DNA of 64,000 nt, taken from NCBI RefSeq assembly GCF_006715165.1, contig NZ_VFMS01000001.1, forward strand, positions 2,046,001 to 2,110,000. Reading direction: 5' to 3'. Each line of letters begins with the position of its first letter. Within the stretch, counting starts at the first letter, position 1. Shown one piece after another: positions 8,724 to 16,631 of the stretch. The translations under genes were made by a program, and so were the position numbers. The notes beneath the pieces were generated by a model that saw nothing but the letters and a program-made list of their open reading frames with translations, ran no database searches and had not been told where the DNA came from. Source of the stretch: Arthrobacter sp. SLBN-122 (GTDB lineage Bacteria > Actinomycetota > Actinomycetes > Actinomycetales > Micrococcaceae).

Positions 8724-10508
8724 ATGAAACCCCCTGCTGAGCCTGCGGCCCCGCAACCGAATGAGGTTCTGCCCGCAGGTTATCGCCGCAAACTCCAAAT
8801 AGCAGAGCTTCGCGCAGACACCCTGTCCGAGCTCACGCAGCTCATGATGGAAGGACCCGATCCACTCGCGCTTGCCCAAAGAGCAGTGGACTTGGTAGCC
8901 AGGGCAACAAACTCAGCAGGGGTTTTCGTCTACCTGTGGGATGAACAGGAACAAGTCCTTGTCATGCGCGCAGGCACCCCTGGAGTGCAAAGCCAGCAAG
9001 TGGGACGAATCACCCTTCGCCTCGGCGAAGGTGTAACTGGCTGGGCAGGGCTCACCAGACAGTCGGTTGTCCTAAACAAGAACATTCAGCAGGACCCGAG
9101 GTTCGCCAGCATCAGTGAACTGCAGGAAGAAGATTTCAATTCGATGCTGGTTGTCCCGATCGTGGCACCGACCGGGACCCTCCTTGGCGTGTTCAGCCTC
9201 TGGTCATATGAGGAGGAAACCTTCACCTGGGAGTCAAAGCTGATTGCTGACGAGGTGGGAGTGCTGCTTGCCAGCGGCCTGCTGCAGGCTGAGACGGTTG
9301 ATGACTTGCGGCGCCAATCCGCAGCTGCGCACTTCCTTGTCGATTTCCCGATCAACTCCGCCACTTCCGTCCTACAATGCGCCCAAGTGGCCACGCAGGC
9401 GATTCTTAAGCACATGAGCTCCGACGGCTGCGTCATTGAATATTTCGGCCGGGGTGCAGCCACATCGCCGCCCACCGCCATCGCAATGGACAAGGGCGAG
9501 CGAAGCGGAATCGTAGTTCGAACCACTCACTCACGAACAGCAACGTCCGAATTCATTGAATCCAACTTCGCCGGACACGAGCGGATATCTGTCTCCTTTG
9601 GCCTGACGAGCACCCGGGGCATCGTCACGTGCTATCGTCCACGCCGTTATTCCACCAGAGAGCTCGATCGGCTCAGCGCCATTTGCTCTCAGCTGGCCGC
9701 CCTCTTTGAAGCAGTAGAACTGGAGTCCGTCGGCTCATCCCATGCTTCACGCCTGCTCCGAAGCGTCGGCACGAGCACATTCGCCCGCATTCTCGAGGAG
9801 TCAGGATGGTCCAAGGGCCGCACTCTGCCGGTCCTGGTGCGGGTGAAACGGCTGAAATTCGACTCTGACGCGGTGTCCAGACGCATCGCCCCCTACCTTC
9901 AGGAGCTGGCCGGCCCCCGATCCCTGGTCTTCACGGAAGGCCCCCTCAGTCTGCTCTTTATCGATACCCCTTCCGGCTCCGGAGAAGATATCAAGGCGAA
10001 GCTGGAGACGACTCTTTCTGACCTCGACGAACACCGTGGCGTCTCAGCTTTCGCCGGCGTAGGTCCCCTGGCGCGGGACGTCGCCTCTCTGCAGAAAGCG
10101 CTCTCAGACGCTGAAACCGCACTGGCCTGGACAGAACTGGTCGGCAGGACATCCGGGAGACGGGTCACCTCTTTCAGCGACATAGAACACCTGCAGGAGC
10201 TGCCCCTTCTTGGGGAGGGGATCTCTGCGGAGATCAGGGACGTGCTCGCGGAACTCAGATCCCTCATGCGCTACGACGCGGAAAATGGAACCCAGCTGGC
10301 CGAAACAGTCGCCATGCTCCTGTCCAATAAAGGGTCCAGTGCCGACACGGTCTCCAAACTGCACATCCACCGCAACACACTCCGGCAACGGCTCCAGCGC
10401 GTAGAGCAGCTCATCGGTCATTCATTCGAAGAAGCCGGCGACTGGCTGCCCACGGGCATTGCTGCGCGACTGGCGATGCGTGAAGGCCACCGTGCTGTTC
10501 CTCAATGA
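8724..10508 (+). CDS. GAF-domain transcriptional regulator with PucR-type C-terminal HTH
   Basis: A 594-residue regulator starting four bases after the reductase stop. Residues about 40-190 look like a GAF domain (QVGRITLRLGEGVTGWAG, then VVPIVAPTGTLLGV), the middle resembles a degenerate GGDEF-like region found in CdaR/PucR proteins, and the last 60 residues carry the HTH seen in PucR (HIHRNTLRQRLQRVEQLIG). It probably senses a pathway ligand and activates the operon that ends with it. Being on the same strand and in the same transcript suggests positive autoregulation or cotranscription. No operator was identified. Confidence 0.85.
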   Translation: MKPPAEPAAPQPNEVLPAGYRRKLQIAELRADTLSELTQLMMEGPDPLALAQRAVDLVARATNSAGVFVYLWDEQEQVLVMRAGTPGVQSQQVGRITLRLGEGVTGWAGLTRQSVVLNKNIQQDPRFASISELQEEDFNSMLVVPIVAPTGTLLGVFSLWSYEEETFTWESKLIADEVGVLLASGLLQAETVDDLRRQSAAAHFLVDFPINSATSVLQCAQVATQAILKHMSSDGCVIEYFGRGAATSPPTAIAMDKGERSGIVVRTTHSRTATSEFIESNFAGHERISVSFGLTSTRGIVTCYRPRRYSTRELDRLSAICSQLAALFEAVELESVGSSHASRLLRSVGTSTFARILEESGWSKGRTLPVLVRVKRLKFDSDAVSRRIAPYLQELAGPRSLVFTEGPLSLLFIDTPSGSGEDIKAKLETTLSDLDEHRGVSAFAGVGPLARDVASLQKALSDAETALAWTELVGRTSGRRVTSFSDIEHLQELPLLGEGISAEIRDVLAELRSLMRYDAENGTQLAETVAMLLSNKGSSADTVSKLHIHRNTLRQRLQRVEQLIGHSFEEAGDWLPTGIAARLAMREGHRAVPQ

Positions 10509-10738
10509 CTCTTCAATGGCGGCAGCAGCGGCCGGGGTCCGCTGAGGAATATTCGGGTGAGCCCAGGAGCACCATGCTCTCTAAGGCACACACATTCGGA
10601 TCCTAATGTGCAACCGGCACTGCAACCCCGGCCGTGCTGTTCGCTACGTTGAAGTTGTCCGCCTGGGTCCGGGGACTAAAGGCCAGGGGCCTCGGTGTCC
10701 GGGTTAACCGCCCAGGAATGCCAACGTCCCTCACAACC

Positions 10739-10763
10739 CGGGGTTTCGCAGGCTGAAACCCCG
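10739..10763. promoter_or_regulatory. 9-bp inverted repeat upstream of the amidotransferase gene
   Basis: CGGGGTTTC at 10739-10747 is matched perfectly by GAAACCCCG at 10755-10763 with a seven-base spacer. It ends 24 bases before the ATG at 10788 and just before the AAGGAA ribosome binding site. It could be an operator, a hairpin affecting translation, or a weak terminator for the regulator gene upstream; no T-run follows. The rest of the 279-base gap shows nothing else I can support. Confidence 0.4.
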
Positions 10764-10787
10764 ACCGCCCGATAAGGAATTTTGAGA

Positions 10788-11552
10788 ATGACCAATGAGC
10801 CAAACCTGCCCCGAGGTACCGGTACCCTGCAGGCACTCGTCATACAGCCAGATTTTCACTGCCCGCTGGACCGTCTCGGTGGTTGGCTGCAGGATGAGGG
10901 GATAACCACCAGAATTATCCAGCCTTTCAGTGGTGACGTGATCCCGGACGTGATTCAGGAGGACGCTCTGGTGGTTCTTGGCGGTGACATGAGCTCATTG
11001 GACGACCGTGACTATCACTGGCTTACCGACATCCGGCGCCTTATGGCGGTCGCCGCCAGCCGGAGGAAACCGGCACTAGGGATCTGCCTTGGAGCTCAGT
11101 TGATGGCACAGACGTTCGGCGGGACCGTGGCCAGAGGAGACCAAGGCCTCGAGGCGGGGGTCGTCGAGGTGGCATTACGGCCCGATGCTGCCGAGGATCC
11201 CTTGATGGCCGGATTGCCAAATCCCTTCTTCGGAGGGGCCATGCATGGGGACATGATCGACCAACTCCCGCCGTCAGCAGTATGGCTCGGGATGACGGCC
11301 CAGTATCCGCATCAGGCTTTTCGGGTAGGCGAGATGTCATGGGGAGTTCAGTTTCACCCGGAGATCTCGCCGGTGGTCTACCGCCAGTGGTTGTCCCTAG
11401 TCAATGAGAATGACACGGTTGCCGTGGAGCGTGCCGGCCGCGGAATGAAAGCATTCGAGAATCAAGACCAGATCGTGAGGGAGCATACCGAGGCGATGGC
11501 GCGACGCTTCGCCCACCTGGTCCGAACCACGGCAACGGTGGCTACTCAATAA
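10788..11552 (+). CDS. Class I glutamine amidotransferase domain protein
   Basis: A 254-residue stand-alone amidotransferase. The nucleophile motif GICLGAQLMA and the QFHPE motif are clear. I prefer ATG 10788 over TTG 10782 because AAGGAA at 10774-10779 is then eight bases away. Such single-domain proteins are related to GuaA-like and gamma-glutamyl-processing enzymes; the substrate cannot be told. It is monocistronic, ending at a strong hairpin. Confidence 0.85.
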   Translation: MTNEPNLPRGTGTLQALVIQPDFHCPLDRLGGWLQDEGITTRIIQPFSGDVIPDVIQEDALVVLGGDMSSLDDRDYHWLTDIRRLMAVAASRRKPALGICLGAQLMAQTFGGTVARGDQGLEAGVVEVALRPDAAEDPLMAGLPNPFFGGAMHGDMIDQLPPSAVWLGMTAQYPHQAFRVGEMSWGVQFHPEISPVVYRQWLSLVNENDTVAVERAGRGMKAFENQDQIVREHTEAMARRFAHLVRTTATVATQ

Positions 11553-11613
11553 CCAACAGTGCGTGGTGGCGCTGCGGCCGCGGGTGGATGTTAGACACTA
11601 GTCGATGCAGCAA

Positions 11614-11650
11614 TTCCTGCCCGTGGACTCATTGAGTCTGCGGGCAGGAA
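11614..11650 (+). terminator. Hairpin terminator after the amidotransferase
   Basis: TTCCTGCCCG pairs with CGGGCAGGAA (11614-11623 with 11641-11650), and inside it GACTC pairs with GAGTC around a three-base loop. No T-tract follows, as is common in high-GC actinobacteria. Confidence 0.65.
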
Positions 11651-11772
11651 CAGGCCCTTGCCAGTACCTCGTGCCCGGATCCACCAGTATGGAGCGGGGC
11701 AAAGCACGGCGTCTTCATGTCTGGCCCAGGACCTTGTCCCAGCTGGTACCGCCAGTTCACCCCAGAACGGGG

Positions 11773-12267
11773 TCAGGATACTTCCACAAAGGATGGTGCC
11801 CTCATGGTCAGCGGAGCCAGCGTTTCTCCGGCTGAATAGCTATCTGCGAAAACAGCCGCTCCTGCGCTGGTCAGAGCTACTGGGACATTTGCCCACATGT
11901 TGATGCCGTCTTCCACAGACACCGCCGGCAAGTCGAGATGGGCGAGGTGCACGATCTCGTTTCCTTGTTCGATGGACAGGCATGCCCCGTCGGGCCCGAC
12001 TATTATTTTTGGGTTGCAAATCGAGACCGACATAAGCCCGTGATGGGCGAGGAAGCGGGCCTCTCCACCGAACTGGAGCACAAAGTTGTCCCCGTCAGAA
12101 TGATCCAGGCTCCTGAACGGGAAATAGAACTGCCGGGTATTTGTCACGGCAGCACCCTCGCGCAGGAGTATGCGTCCATCGCGCATAGACTGCACGTACT
12201 GTACAAAGCTCTCTTTCACCGCCCAGGCCATGCCGAGATCTGCTCTTTCCACAGTAGGTTCGGACAT
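11773..12267 (-). CDS. HtaA-domain protein without signal peptide
   Basis: The frame is open from 12420, but ATG 12267 has AAGGAA upstream and starts just before the conserved domain, giving 164 residues. The domain opens with AWAVKESFVQYVQSMRDG and continues with a GGEARFLAHHG segment and NPKIIVGPDG, matching the HtaA family (heme-binding domains of corynebacterial HtaA/HtaB, where a Tyr and a His hold heme). Unlike those surface proteins it has no signal peptide or membrane anchor, so it would be cytoplasmic. It stands alone on the minus strand with no heme transport genes nearby. Heme binding is inference. Confidence 0.75.
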   Translation of the reverse strand: MSEPTVERADLGMAWAVKESFVQYVQSMRDGRILLREGAAVTNTRQFYFPFRSLDHSDGDNFVLQFGGEARFLAHHGLMSVSICNPKIIVGPDGACLSIEQGNEIVHLAHLDLPAVSVEDGINMWANVPVALTSAGAAVFADSYSAGETLAPLTMRAPSFVEVS

Positions 12268-12570
12268 CAGGGGTTCCTTCTCGTTGCCAGGTTGCACACG
12301 GCCGGTGGTGCTCCCGCTCCCGACACAGCAGAAATGGGAGTGGCTTACCGACTCTTCATATTCGACCATTGTCGCGCCGGCACAGATGATCGATATGTAC
12401 TGCGGGCATAGCGTTCGCACCGGCTGTGTGCCTGGTGCCCATCCGTTAGGGACGGTGGACCCCCGGTCGGCTCGTTATTGAGGTCGACAGCCTGCTGGAG
12501 GGGCCCCGCCGCCACCGTTGGGGGAGGGGCGGCGATGGGCTCGATCAGTCAGACCGTTCCTGAATCAGTC

Positions 12571-12804
12571 TCAGCAGTTGAGTTGTTCAGGGGCGACGCA
12601 CTCGTAGACGAGTCCAGGAGGAATCTGCTGGCTGAGCTCAAGGGTGTAGGACCAGGGGCCGTGCCAGGTGACAAGCACGCCTGAAGCTTCCTCTTGGACT
12701 GTTTCAGAGCGCAGCCGAGTAATGGCTCTTGCTAACTCATTTTCGTCATGCAGCTGTTCCAGAACCTGTACGCGTCCAGGCGCAGCGGAGTGTTCGCACC
12801 TCAT
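12571..12804 (-). CDS. Small conserved-looking protein of unknown function
   Basis: A 77-residue protein whose ATG overlaps the stop of the 85-residue protein upstream on the minus strand (ATGA at 12801-12804). The central GVLVTWHGPWSYTLELS segment looks like structured beta-strand protein, and the third-base GC pattern fits coding. I do not recognise the family. The pair probably forms a two-gene operon. Downstream (12507-12534) a 7-bp GC-rich hairpin may terminate it. Confidence 0.6.
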   Translation of the reverse strand: MRCEHSAAPGRVQVLEQLHDENELARAITRLRSETVQEEASGVLVTWHGPWSYTLELSQQIPPGLVYECVAPEQLNC

Positions 12805-13058
12805 GGTGCAGCAGCATGCTGGAAATCAGGGCAGAGGCTGAACCTGTCGGTTTCCCATCTATAGTCGACCCACACCTTGAAACCGTCTGCCCGGTGAAAG
12901 AGACGGCGGGGCTCGGCGCCGTCACTGTCGAGCCACAGGATTTGATCATCATCGGTTACTGCATCGACAACTCCGCGGCGGATCTCCTTATCCAGAAGTT
13001 TCACGATGACCAGTTGGCCAACCAGCGGCTGCCATTTGGGTTGCAGGTGAAATGCCAT
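12801..13058 (-). CDS. Small protein of unknown function, first gene of a two-gene unit
   Basis: An 85-residue acidic, beta-rich protein (VGQLVIVKLLDKEIRRG, then KVWVDYRWE). The four-base overlap with the next gene supports both as real. It has no signal peptide, membrane segment or metal motif. I do not recognise it and assign no function. Confidence 0.6.
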   Translation of the reverse strand: MAFHLQPKWQPLVGQLVIVKLLDKEIRRGVVDAVTDDDQILWLDSDGAEPRRLFHRADGFKVWVDYRWETDRFSLCPDFQHAAAP

Positions 13059-13086
13059 TTAATACCGTGCCCCTTCCTATGGAGCG

Positions 13087-13120
13087 GGCTGTGCCTGCCT
13101 TCTCTCGGGCAGGCACAGCC
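13087..13120 (-). terminator. Strong hairpin after alanine dehydrogenase
   Basis: A perfect 13-bp stem, GGCTGTGCCTGCC at 13087-13099 with its complement at 13108-13120, around an eight-base loop. It lies seven bases beyond the ald stop on the minus strand. There is no T-run on either side. Confidence 0.7.
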
Positions 13121-13126
13121 GATGTC

Positions 13127-14242
13127 CTAAACCGTTACGAGGTCCTGCCAGTCGGCGAGGTCATGTCCATGGGCATCGCTGACAGACTTGTGGGTGACCT
13201 TTCCCGCCGCCACGTTCAGACCGCCCGCCAGGGCGGGGAGCCGGTCGAAAGCACCCTTGACGCCGTAGTTGGCCAAAGCAACCGCGTAGCGGAGTGTGAC
13301 GTTGGTCAGCGCGTAGGTGGAGGTGTTCGGGACAGCTCCGGGCATGTTGGCCACGCAGTAGAAGATGGTGTTGTGGACCTCGTAGGTGGGTTCCTGGTGC
13401 GTGGTGGGGTGGGTGTCTTCGAAGCAGCCGCCCTGGTCCACGGCGATGTCCACCAGGACCGAGCCGGGCTTCATCCGGGCAACGAGGTCGTTGGTGACGA
13501 GCTTGGGGGCCTTCGCTCCCGGAATCAGGACGGAGCCGATGACGAGATCTGCATCGATAACTGACTTTTCGATCTCGTACGAGTTCGACGCCACGGTTTT
13601 GAGCCGGCCCTGGTACTGGGCGTCGAGTTCGCGCAGGCGGTTGATGTTGATGTCCAGGATGGTGACGTCGGCACCGAGGCCGAGGGCCATGGCGGCGGCG
13701 TTGGTGCCTGCGACACCTGCACCGAGGACCACCACTTTCGCGGGGCGGACGCCGGGTACGCCGCCGAGCAGCACGCCTTTGCCGCCGGCGGGCGCCATGA
13801 GGGAGGTCGCGCCGACCTGAACGGAGAGCCGGCCGGCTACTTCGGACATGGGTGCGAGCAGCGGCAGCGCCCGGCCTTCCTGCACCGTCTCATAAGCGAT
13901 GGCCGTGACGTCGGAGTCGACAAGCGCCTGAGTCAGTGCGGGCTCCGCGGCAAGGTGAAGGTAGGTGAAAAGGAGCAATCCCTCGCGGAAATGGCGGTAT
14001 TCGGACGCCACGGGTTCCTTGACCTTCATCACCATGTCGGCTCGGGCCCAGACCTCTTCCGCAGTCTCAACGATCTCAGCTCCGGCGAGTGCGTACTCCT
14101 GATCGCTAATGCCGGAACCAACGCCGGCACCGGTTTCCACGAGCACGTCGTGGCCGTTTGCTTTGAATTCATGTACGCCGGCAGCTGTGATGGCGACGCG
14201 GAACTCGTTGTTCTTGATTTCCTTGGGGACGGAGATGATCAT
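13127..14242 (-). CDS. ald: Alanine dehydrogenase
   Basis: A 371-residue protein, the normal length for Ald. It opens MIISVPKEIKNNEFRVAIT, carries the KVKEP substrate-lysine motif, the conserved HLA in TYLHLAA, and the Rossmann motif VVLGAGVAGTNAA. It catalyses the reversible NAD-dependent deamination of L-alanine to pyruvate and ammonia. I start at ATG 14242 rather than GTG 14248, because AGAAAG is then seven bases upstream. The divergent Lrp-family gene is probably its regulator, as AldR is in mycobacteria. Confidence 0.96.
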   Translation of the reverse strand: MIISVPKEIKNNEFRVAITAAGVHEFKANGHDVLVETGAGVGSGISDQEYALAGAEIVETAEEVWARADMVMKVKEPVASEYRHFREGLLLFTYLHLAAEPALTQALVDSDVTAIAYETVQEGRALPLLAPMSEVAGRLSVQVGATSLMAPAGGKGVLLGGVPGVRPAKVVVLGAGVAGTNAAAMALGLGADVTILDININRLRELDAQYQGRLKTVASNSYEIEKSVIDADLVIGSVLIPGAKAPKLVTNDLVARMKPGSVLVDIAVDQGGCFEDTHPTTHQEPTYEVHNTIFYCVANMPGAVPNTSTYALTNVTLRYAVALANYGVKGAFDRLPALAGGLNVAAGKVTHKSVSDAHGHDLADWQDLVTV

Positions 14243-14375
14243 GCTCACGCTTTCTGGGGAGATTGATGCTTGTGGGAAAAAGAATGACAGAAACTGCGGA
14301 TGAGGCGTGTCTCAGCACAGGATCTACGGCAGAATGCCAGTAACCGGCAAATTCCTGCACTGTGAGGAGTATTAC

Positions 14376-14861
14376 ATGGTGTCCGACCCGCAGAAACTGC
14401 AGCAGGTGACTCTGGACGAAGTCGACCAGAGGCTTCTGGGTCTGTTATCCAAGAATTCAAGGCGAACCAATCAGTCGTTGTCGGAAGCCCTGGGGCTTGC
14501 GCCCTCAACCTGTCTTGCCCGCCTTAAGGCGCTTAAAGAGTCCGGGGTGATCAAGCGGTTCACCGTCGAAGTCGCACCCGAAGCGATGGGCCTGCCTCTC
14601 CAAGCCCTGGTTAGCGTGCGGCTTAGGCCTGGTGCCCGTCACCTCATGAACGCCTTCGGAAACGAGTTACGGGACCTTCCCGAAATCAAGCAGTTCTTCG
14701 TGCTCGGCGGTGCCGACGATTTTTTGATCCACATCACGGCCAAAAACACCGAGCACATCCGTCAATTCGTACTGGACCACTTGTCCTCGAATCCTGCCGT
14801 CGCAGGCACCCAGACCAACCTCGTGTTCGAACACGGTCATGGAACCGCCTTCGGGCTCTAG
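14376..14861 (+). CDS. Lrp/AsnC-family regulator, probably AldR-like
   Basis: 161 residues from ATG 14376, with GAGGAG at 14364-14369; the upstream in-frame ATG at 14307 has no comparable site. The N-terminal HTH reads LDEVDQRLLGLLSKNSRR...SLSEALGLAPST, and the C-terminal RAM domain includes FFVLGGADDFLIHI. Lrp proteins bind amino acids and commonly control a divergent catabolic gene; alanine control of ald is the straightforward reading. The 133-base divergent gap should hold both promoters and the operators. Confidence 0.9.
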   Translation: MVSDPQKLQQVTLDEVDQRLLGLLSKNSRRTNQSLSEALGLAPSTCLARLKALKESGVIKRFTVEVAPEAMGLPLQALVSVRLRPGARHLMNAFGNELRDLPEIKQFFVLGGADDFLIHITAKNTEHIRQFVLDHLSSNPAVAGTQTNLVFEHGHGTAFGL

Positions 14862-15038
14862 GTGGCCTAGGACAACTCGCTCGCCGTAGATGGCCCAGCC
14901 GAGGGTCATCCCGCGGTTTCGTGGTCGAGGCAGCTGAGCGTTCCGGTCCATGTCTTGCACTAGTTAGGGGAGCGGCCAGCTGCTCCAATGGCATTGCGAG
15001 ACGCGAAAGCCGTCGCTTTATTAGGAAAGGAACCGAAA

Positions 15039-15461
15039 GTGTCATCCTCAGATGCACGTAACCCCGACTTTCAGAGAATCTTCGAAAGTCTGCCGAACCA
15101 ATACATCATCGTCGCCCCCGACAGAACGATTGTCGCCGCCACTGACTCGTTCCTTGCATCTACGGGAAAGAGCCGTGAGGGAATCGTCGGCATGGATATC
15201 CTTGAGGCTTTTCCGGACAACCCTGACAACCCGGATGCGAAGGGAACAGAGATTCTGCGCAGCTCCATCGAGCGTGTTGTCGAGACCGGAAAAATCGACA
15301 TTCTTCCGCCTGTTCGCTATGACATTGAGAACTCGGACGGAATTTTCGAGCCCCGCTGGTTCCAGCCCCTGAACGCCCCGGCTTTCGACGATGAGGGCAA
15401 GCTCGTCTACGTCCTGCACGGGGCGGAAGACATCACGGCTCAAATGATGAGCAAAAGCTGA
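15039..15461 (+). CDS. Single PAS-domain protein
   Basis: About 140 residues from GTG 15039, with AAAGGA seven bases upstream. The PAS core runs from FQRIFESLPNQYIIVAPD through ILEAFPDNPDNPDAKGTE to VLHGAEDITAQ, and nothing else is attached: no kinase, GGDEF or HTH. It may act as a sensor for a separate partner. It is 42 bases upstream of the metallo-beta-lactamase-fold gene and may share its transcript. The 177-base gap before it shows no other feature. Confidence 0.82.
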   Translation: MSSSDARNPDFQRIFESLPNQYIIVAPDRTIVAATDSFLASTGKSREGIVGMDILEAFPDNPDNPDAKGTEILRSSIERVVETGKIDILPPVRYDIENSDGIFEPRWFQPLNAPAFDDEGKLVYVLHGAEDITAQMMSKS

Positions 15462-15503
15462 ACCTCCGCAATCAGGCCCCACCGAACCGATAGGACTGAA
15501 ATC

Positions 15504-16283
15504 ATGGACGACGTCAAAGTAACCCTCATTGGAGGACCGACCCTGCTCCTCGAGATCGCCGGCTACCGGATGATTACTGACCCCACCTTTGATTCTCCCC
15601 AGGTCTACCACCACCCAATTGCCGGGCCCGTGACCAAGAAGCTCGGCCCGAGCGCCACCCCCGAGGAGCTTGGTCAAGTTGACCTAGCTCTCGCTTCCCA
15701 CGAGCACATCGATAATCTGGACGTCGCCGGACGGGGTTTTCTCACGATGGTGCCGCTTGCCCTCACCACGACGGAGGCCGCGAAGAGCTTCGGCCCCAAC
15801 GTTCTTGGGATCAGCGACTACGACGTTCACACCGTTTCGCTTCCCGATGGCAGGCAGATGAAGATCACGGCAGTGCCCGCGCACCATGGCCCCGAGGGCG
15901 TGTGGGACGCGCTCGGTCCGGTGATCGGCTTTGTCCTCGAAGCAGAGGGCATGCCCACGGTGTACATCAGCGGTGACAACTCCGAGCTCGATATCGTGCG
16001 CGAAATCGCGGACCGTTTTCCAACCATTGATATCGCTGTGCTCTTCGTCGGCGGCGCTAAATTCGATGTGATTGCTGACGGGGCGTATATCACTCTCAGC
16101 AATGACCGTGCCCTCGAAGCGGCCAAGATCATGGGTGCTAAAAAGGTCGTTCCAGTGCACGAGGATTCGTGGGCACATTTCAGCCAAAATGCGGATCAGA
16201 TCAGCAAACTCTTTGCGGACGCCGGGCTGAGCGATTTGCTCATCGCCCTAAAGCCGGGGGAGTCTGCCGACATCCGGCTCTAG
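15504..16283 (+). CDS. Metallo-beta-lactamase-fold hydrolase, UlaG-like
   Basis: A 259-residue MBL-fold protein (VTLIGGPTLLLEIAG..., then SHEHIDNLD, PAHHGPEG, ISGDNSE and VPVHEDSW). The classical HxHxDH metal motif reads HEHIDN here: the sixth-position histidine is asparagine, which may alter the second metal site. The group contains lactonases and phosphodiesterases; no substrate can be assigned. A terminator follows. Confidence 0.85.
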   Translation: MDDVKVTLIGGPTLLLEIAGYRMITDPTFDSPQVYHHPIAGPVTKKLGPSATPEELGQVDLALASHEHIDNLDVAGRGFLTMVPLALTTTEAAKSFGPNVLGISDYDVHTVSLPDGRQMKITAVPAHHGPEGVWDALGPVIGFVLEAEGMPTVYISGDNSELDIVREIADRFPTIDIAVLFVGGAKFDVIADGAYITLSNDRALEAAKIMGAKKVVPVHEDSWAHFSQNADQISKLFADAGLSDLLIALKPGESADIRL

Positions 16284-16302
16284 CAAGAGGACTGGAATCG
16301 GA

Positions 16303-16340
16303 GGTTGGGCGGTTAGCAGCCCAACCTTCGATTCTTCTTT
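16303..16340 (+). terminator. Rho-independent terminator after the MBL-fold gene
   Basis: GGTTGGGC at 16303-16310 pairs with GCCCAACC at 16319-16326 around eight bases, followed by a T-rich stretch to 16340. Confidence 0.75.
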
Positions 16341-16388
16341 CAAAGACAGAATGGGAGAAGGTCCACCACGGACAGCATGGCGTCAACT

Positions 16389-16407
16389 TATGTGCGCGGC
16401 GCACATA
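16389..16407. promoter_or_regulatory. Perfect 9-bp palindrome (TetR-like operator size)
   Basis: TATGTGCGC at 16389-16397 and GCGCACATA at 16399-16407 form a perfect inverted repeat around a single base. It lies in the 348-base gap before the DHA2 exporter. The size and tight centre suit a dimeric repressor. A 32-codon frame from ATG 16475 to the stop at 16573 also lies in the gap, but has no convincing ribosome site. Confidence 0.45.
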
Positions 16408-16561
16408 CAGCTGCCTGACCGGTCGGGAAGAATGGCGGCAGCACTACTCACAGACCGCTTGGAGCTCAGAGACGATGACGACCATTGCAGAGCAACTCAC
16501 CCGAGAACACGACGACCTGGCGGAGGCTGCCGGGCGCCTCAGTGCCGACTACTGGTCGCAA

Positions 16562-16580
16562 GATACCCCCTAGGGGTATC
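16562..16580. promoter_or_regulatory. CsoR-family-like operator upstream of the DHA2 exporter
   Basis: GATACCCCCTAGGGGTATC is an 8-bp perfect inverted repeat with a three-base centre. The TACCCC...GGGGTA core is the pattern recognised by CsoR/RicR-type copper sensors and their persulfide-sensing relatives (family knowledge). It ends 51 bases before the GTG of the exporter, a suitable place for repression. No csoR gene is in the window, so the regulator would act from elsewhere. Confidence 0.6.
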
Positions 16581-16631
16581 GGTGCTGTACTAGCAACTGG
16601 AGCAAGTCCCGTCTGGGACGTAGGAGACGAA

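Noticed and set aside
11938..12411. 157-residue plus-strand frame opposite the HtaA-domain gene
   Set aside because: The minus-strand frame has a ribosome site and the HtaA motif pattern; the plus frame has neither.
13052..13564. 170-residue plus-strand frame
   Set aside because: Antisense of alanine dehydrogenase, whose motifs leave no doubt about the coding strand.
16386..16393. ACTTATGT match to the island operator motif
   Set aside because: It is part of a different, longer palindrome (TATGTGCGC/GCGCACATA) and 18 kb from the island, so treated as coincidence.
16475..16573. 32-codon frame before the DHA2 exporter
   Set aside because: Weak ribosome spacing and its end overlaps the CsoR-like palindrome; not supported as a gene.
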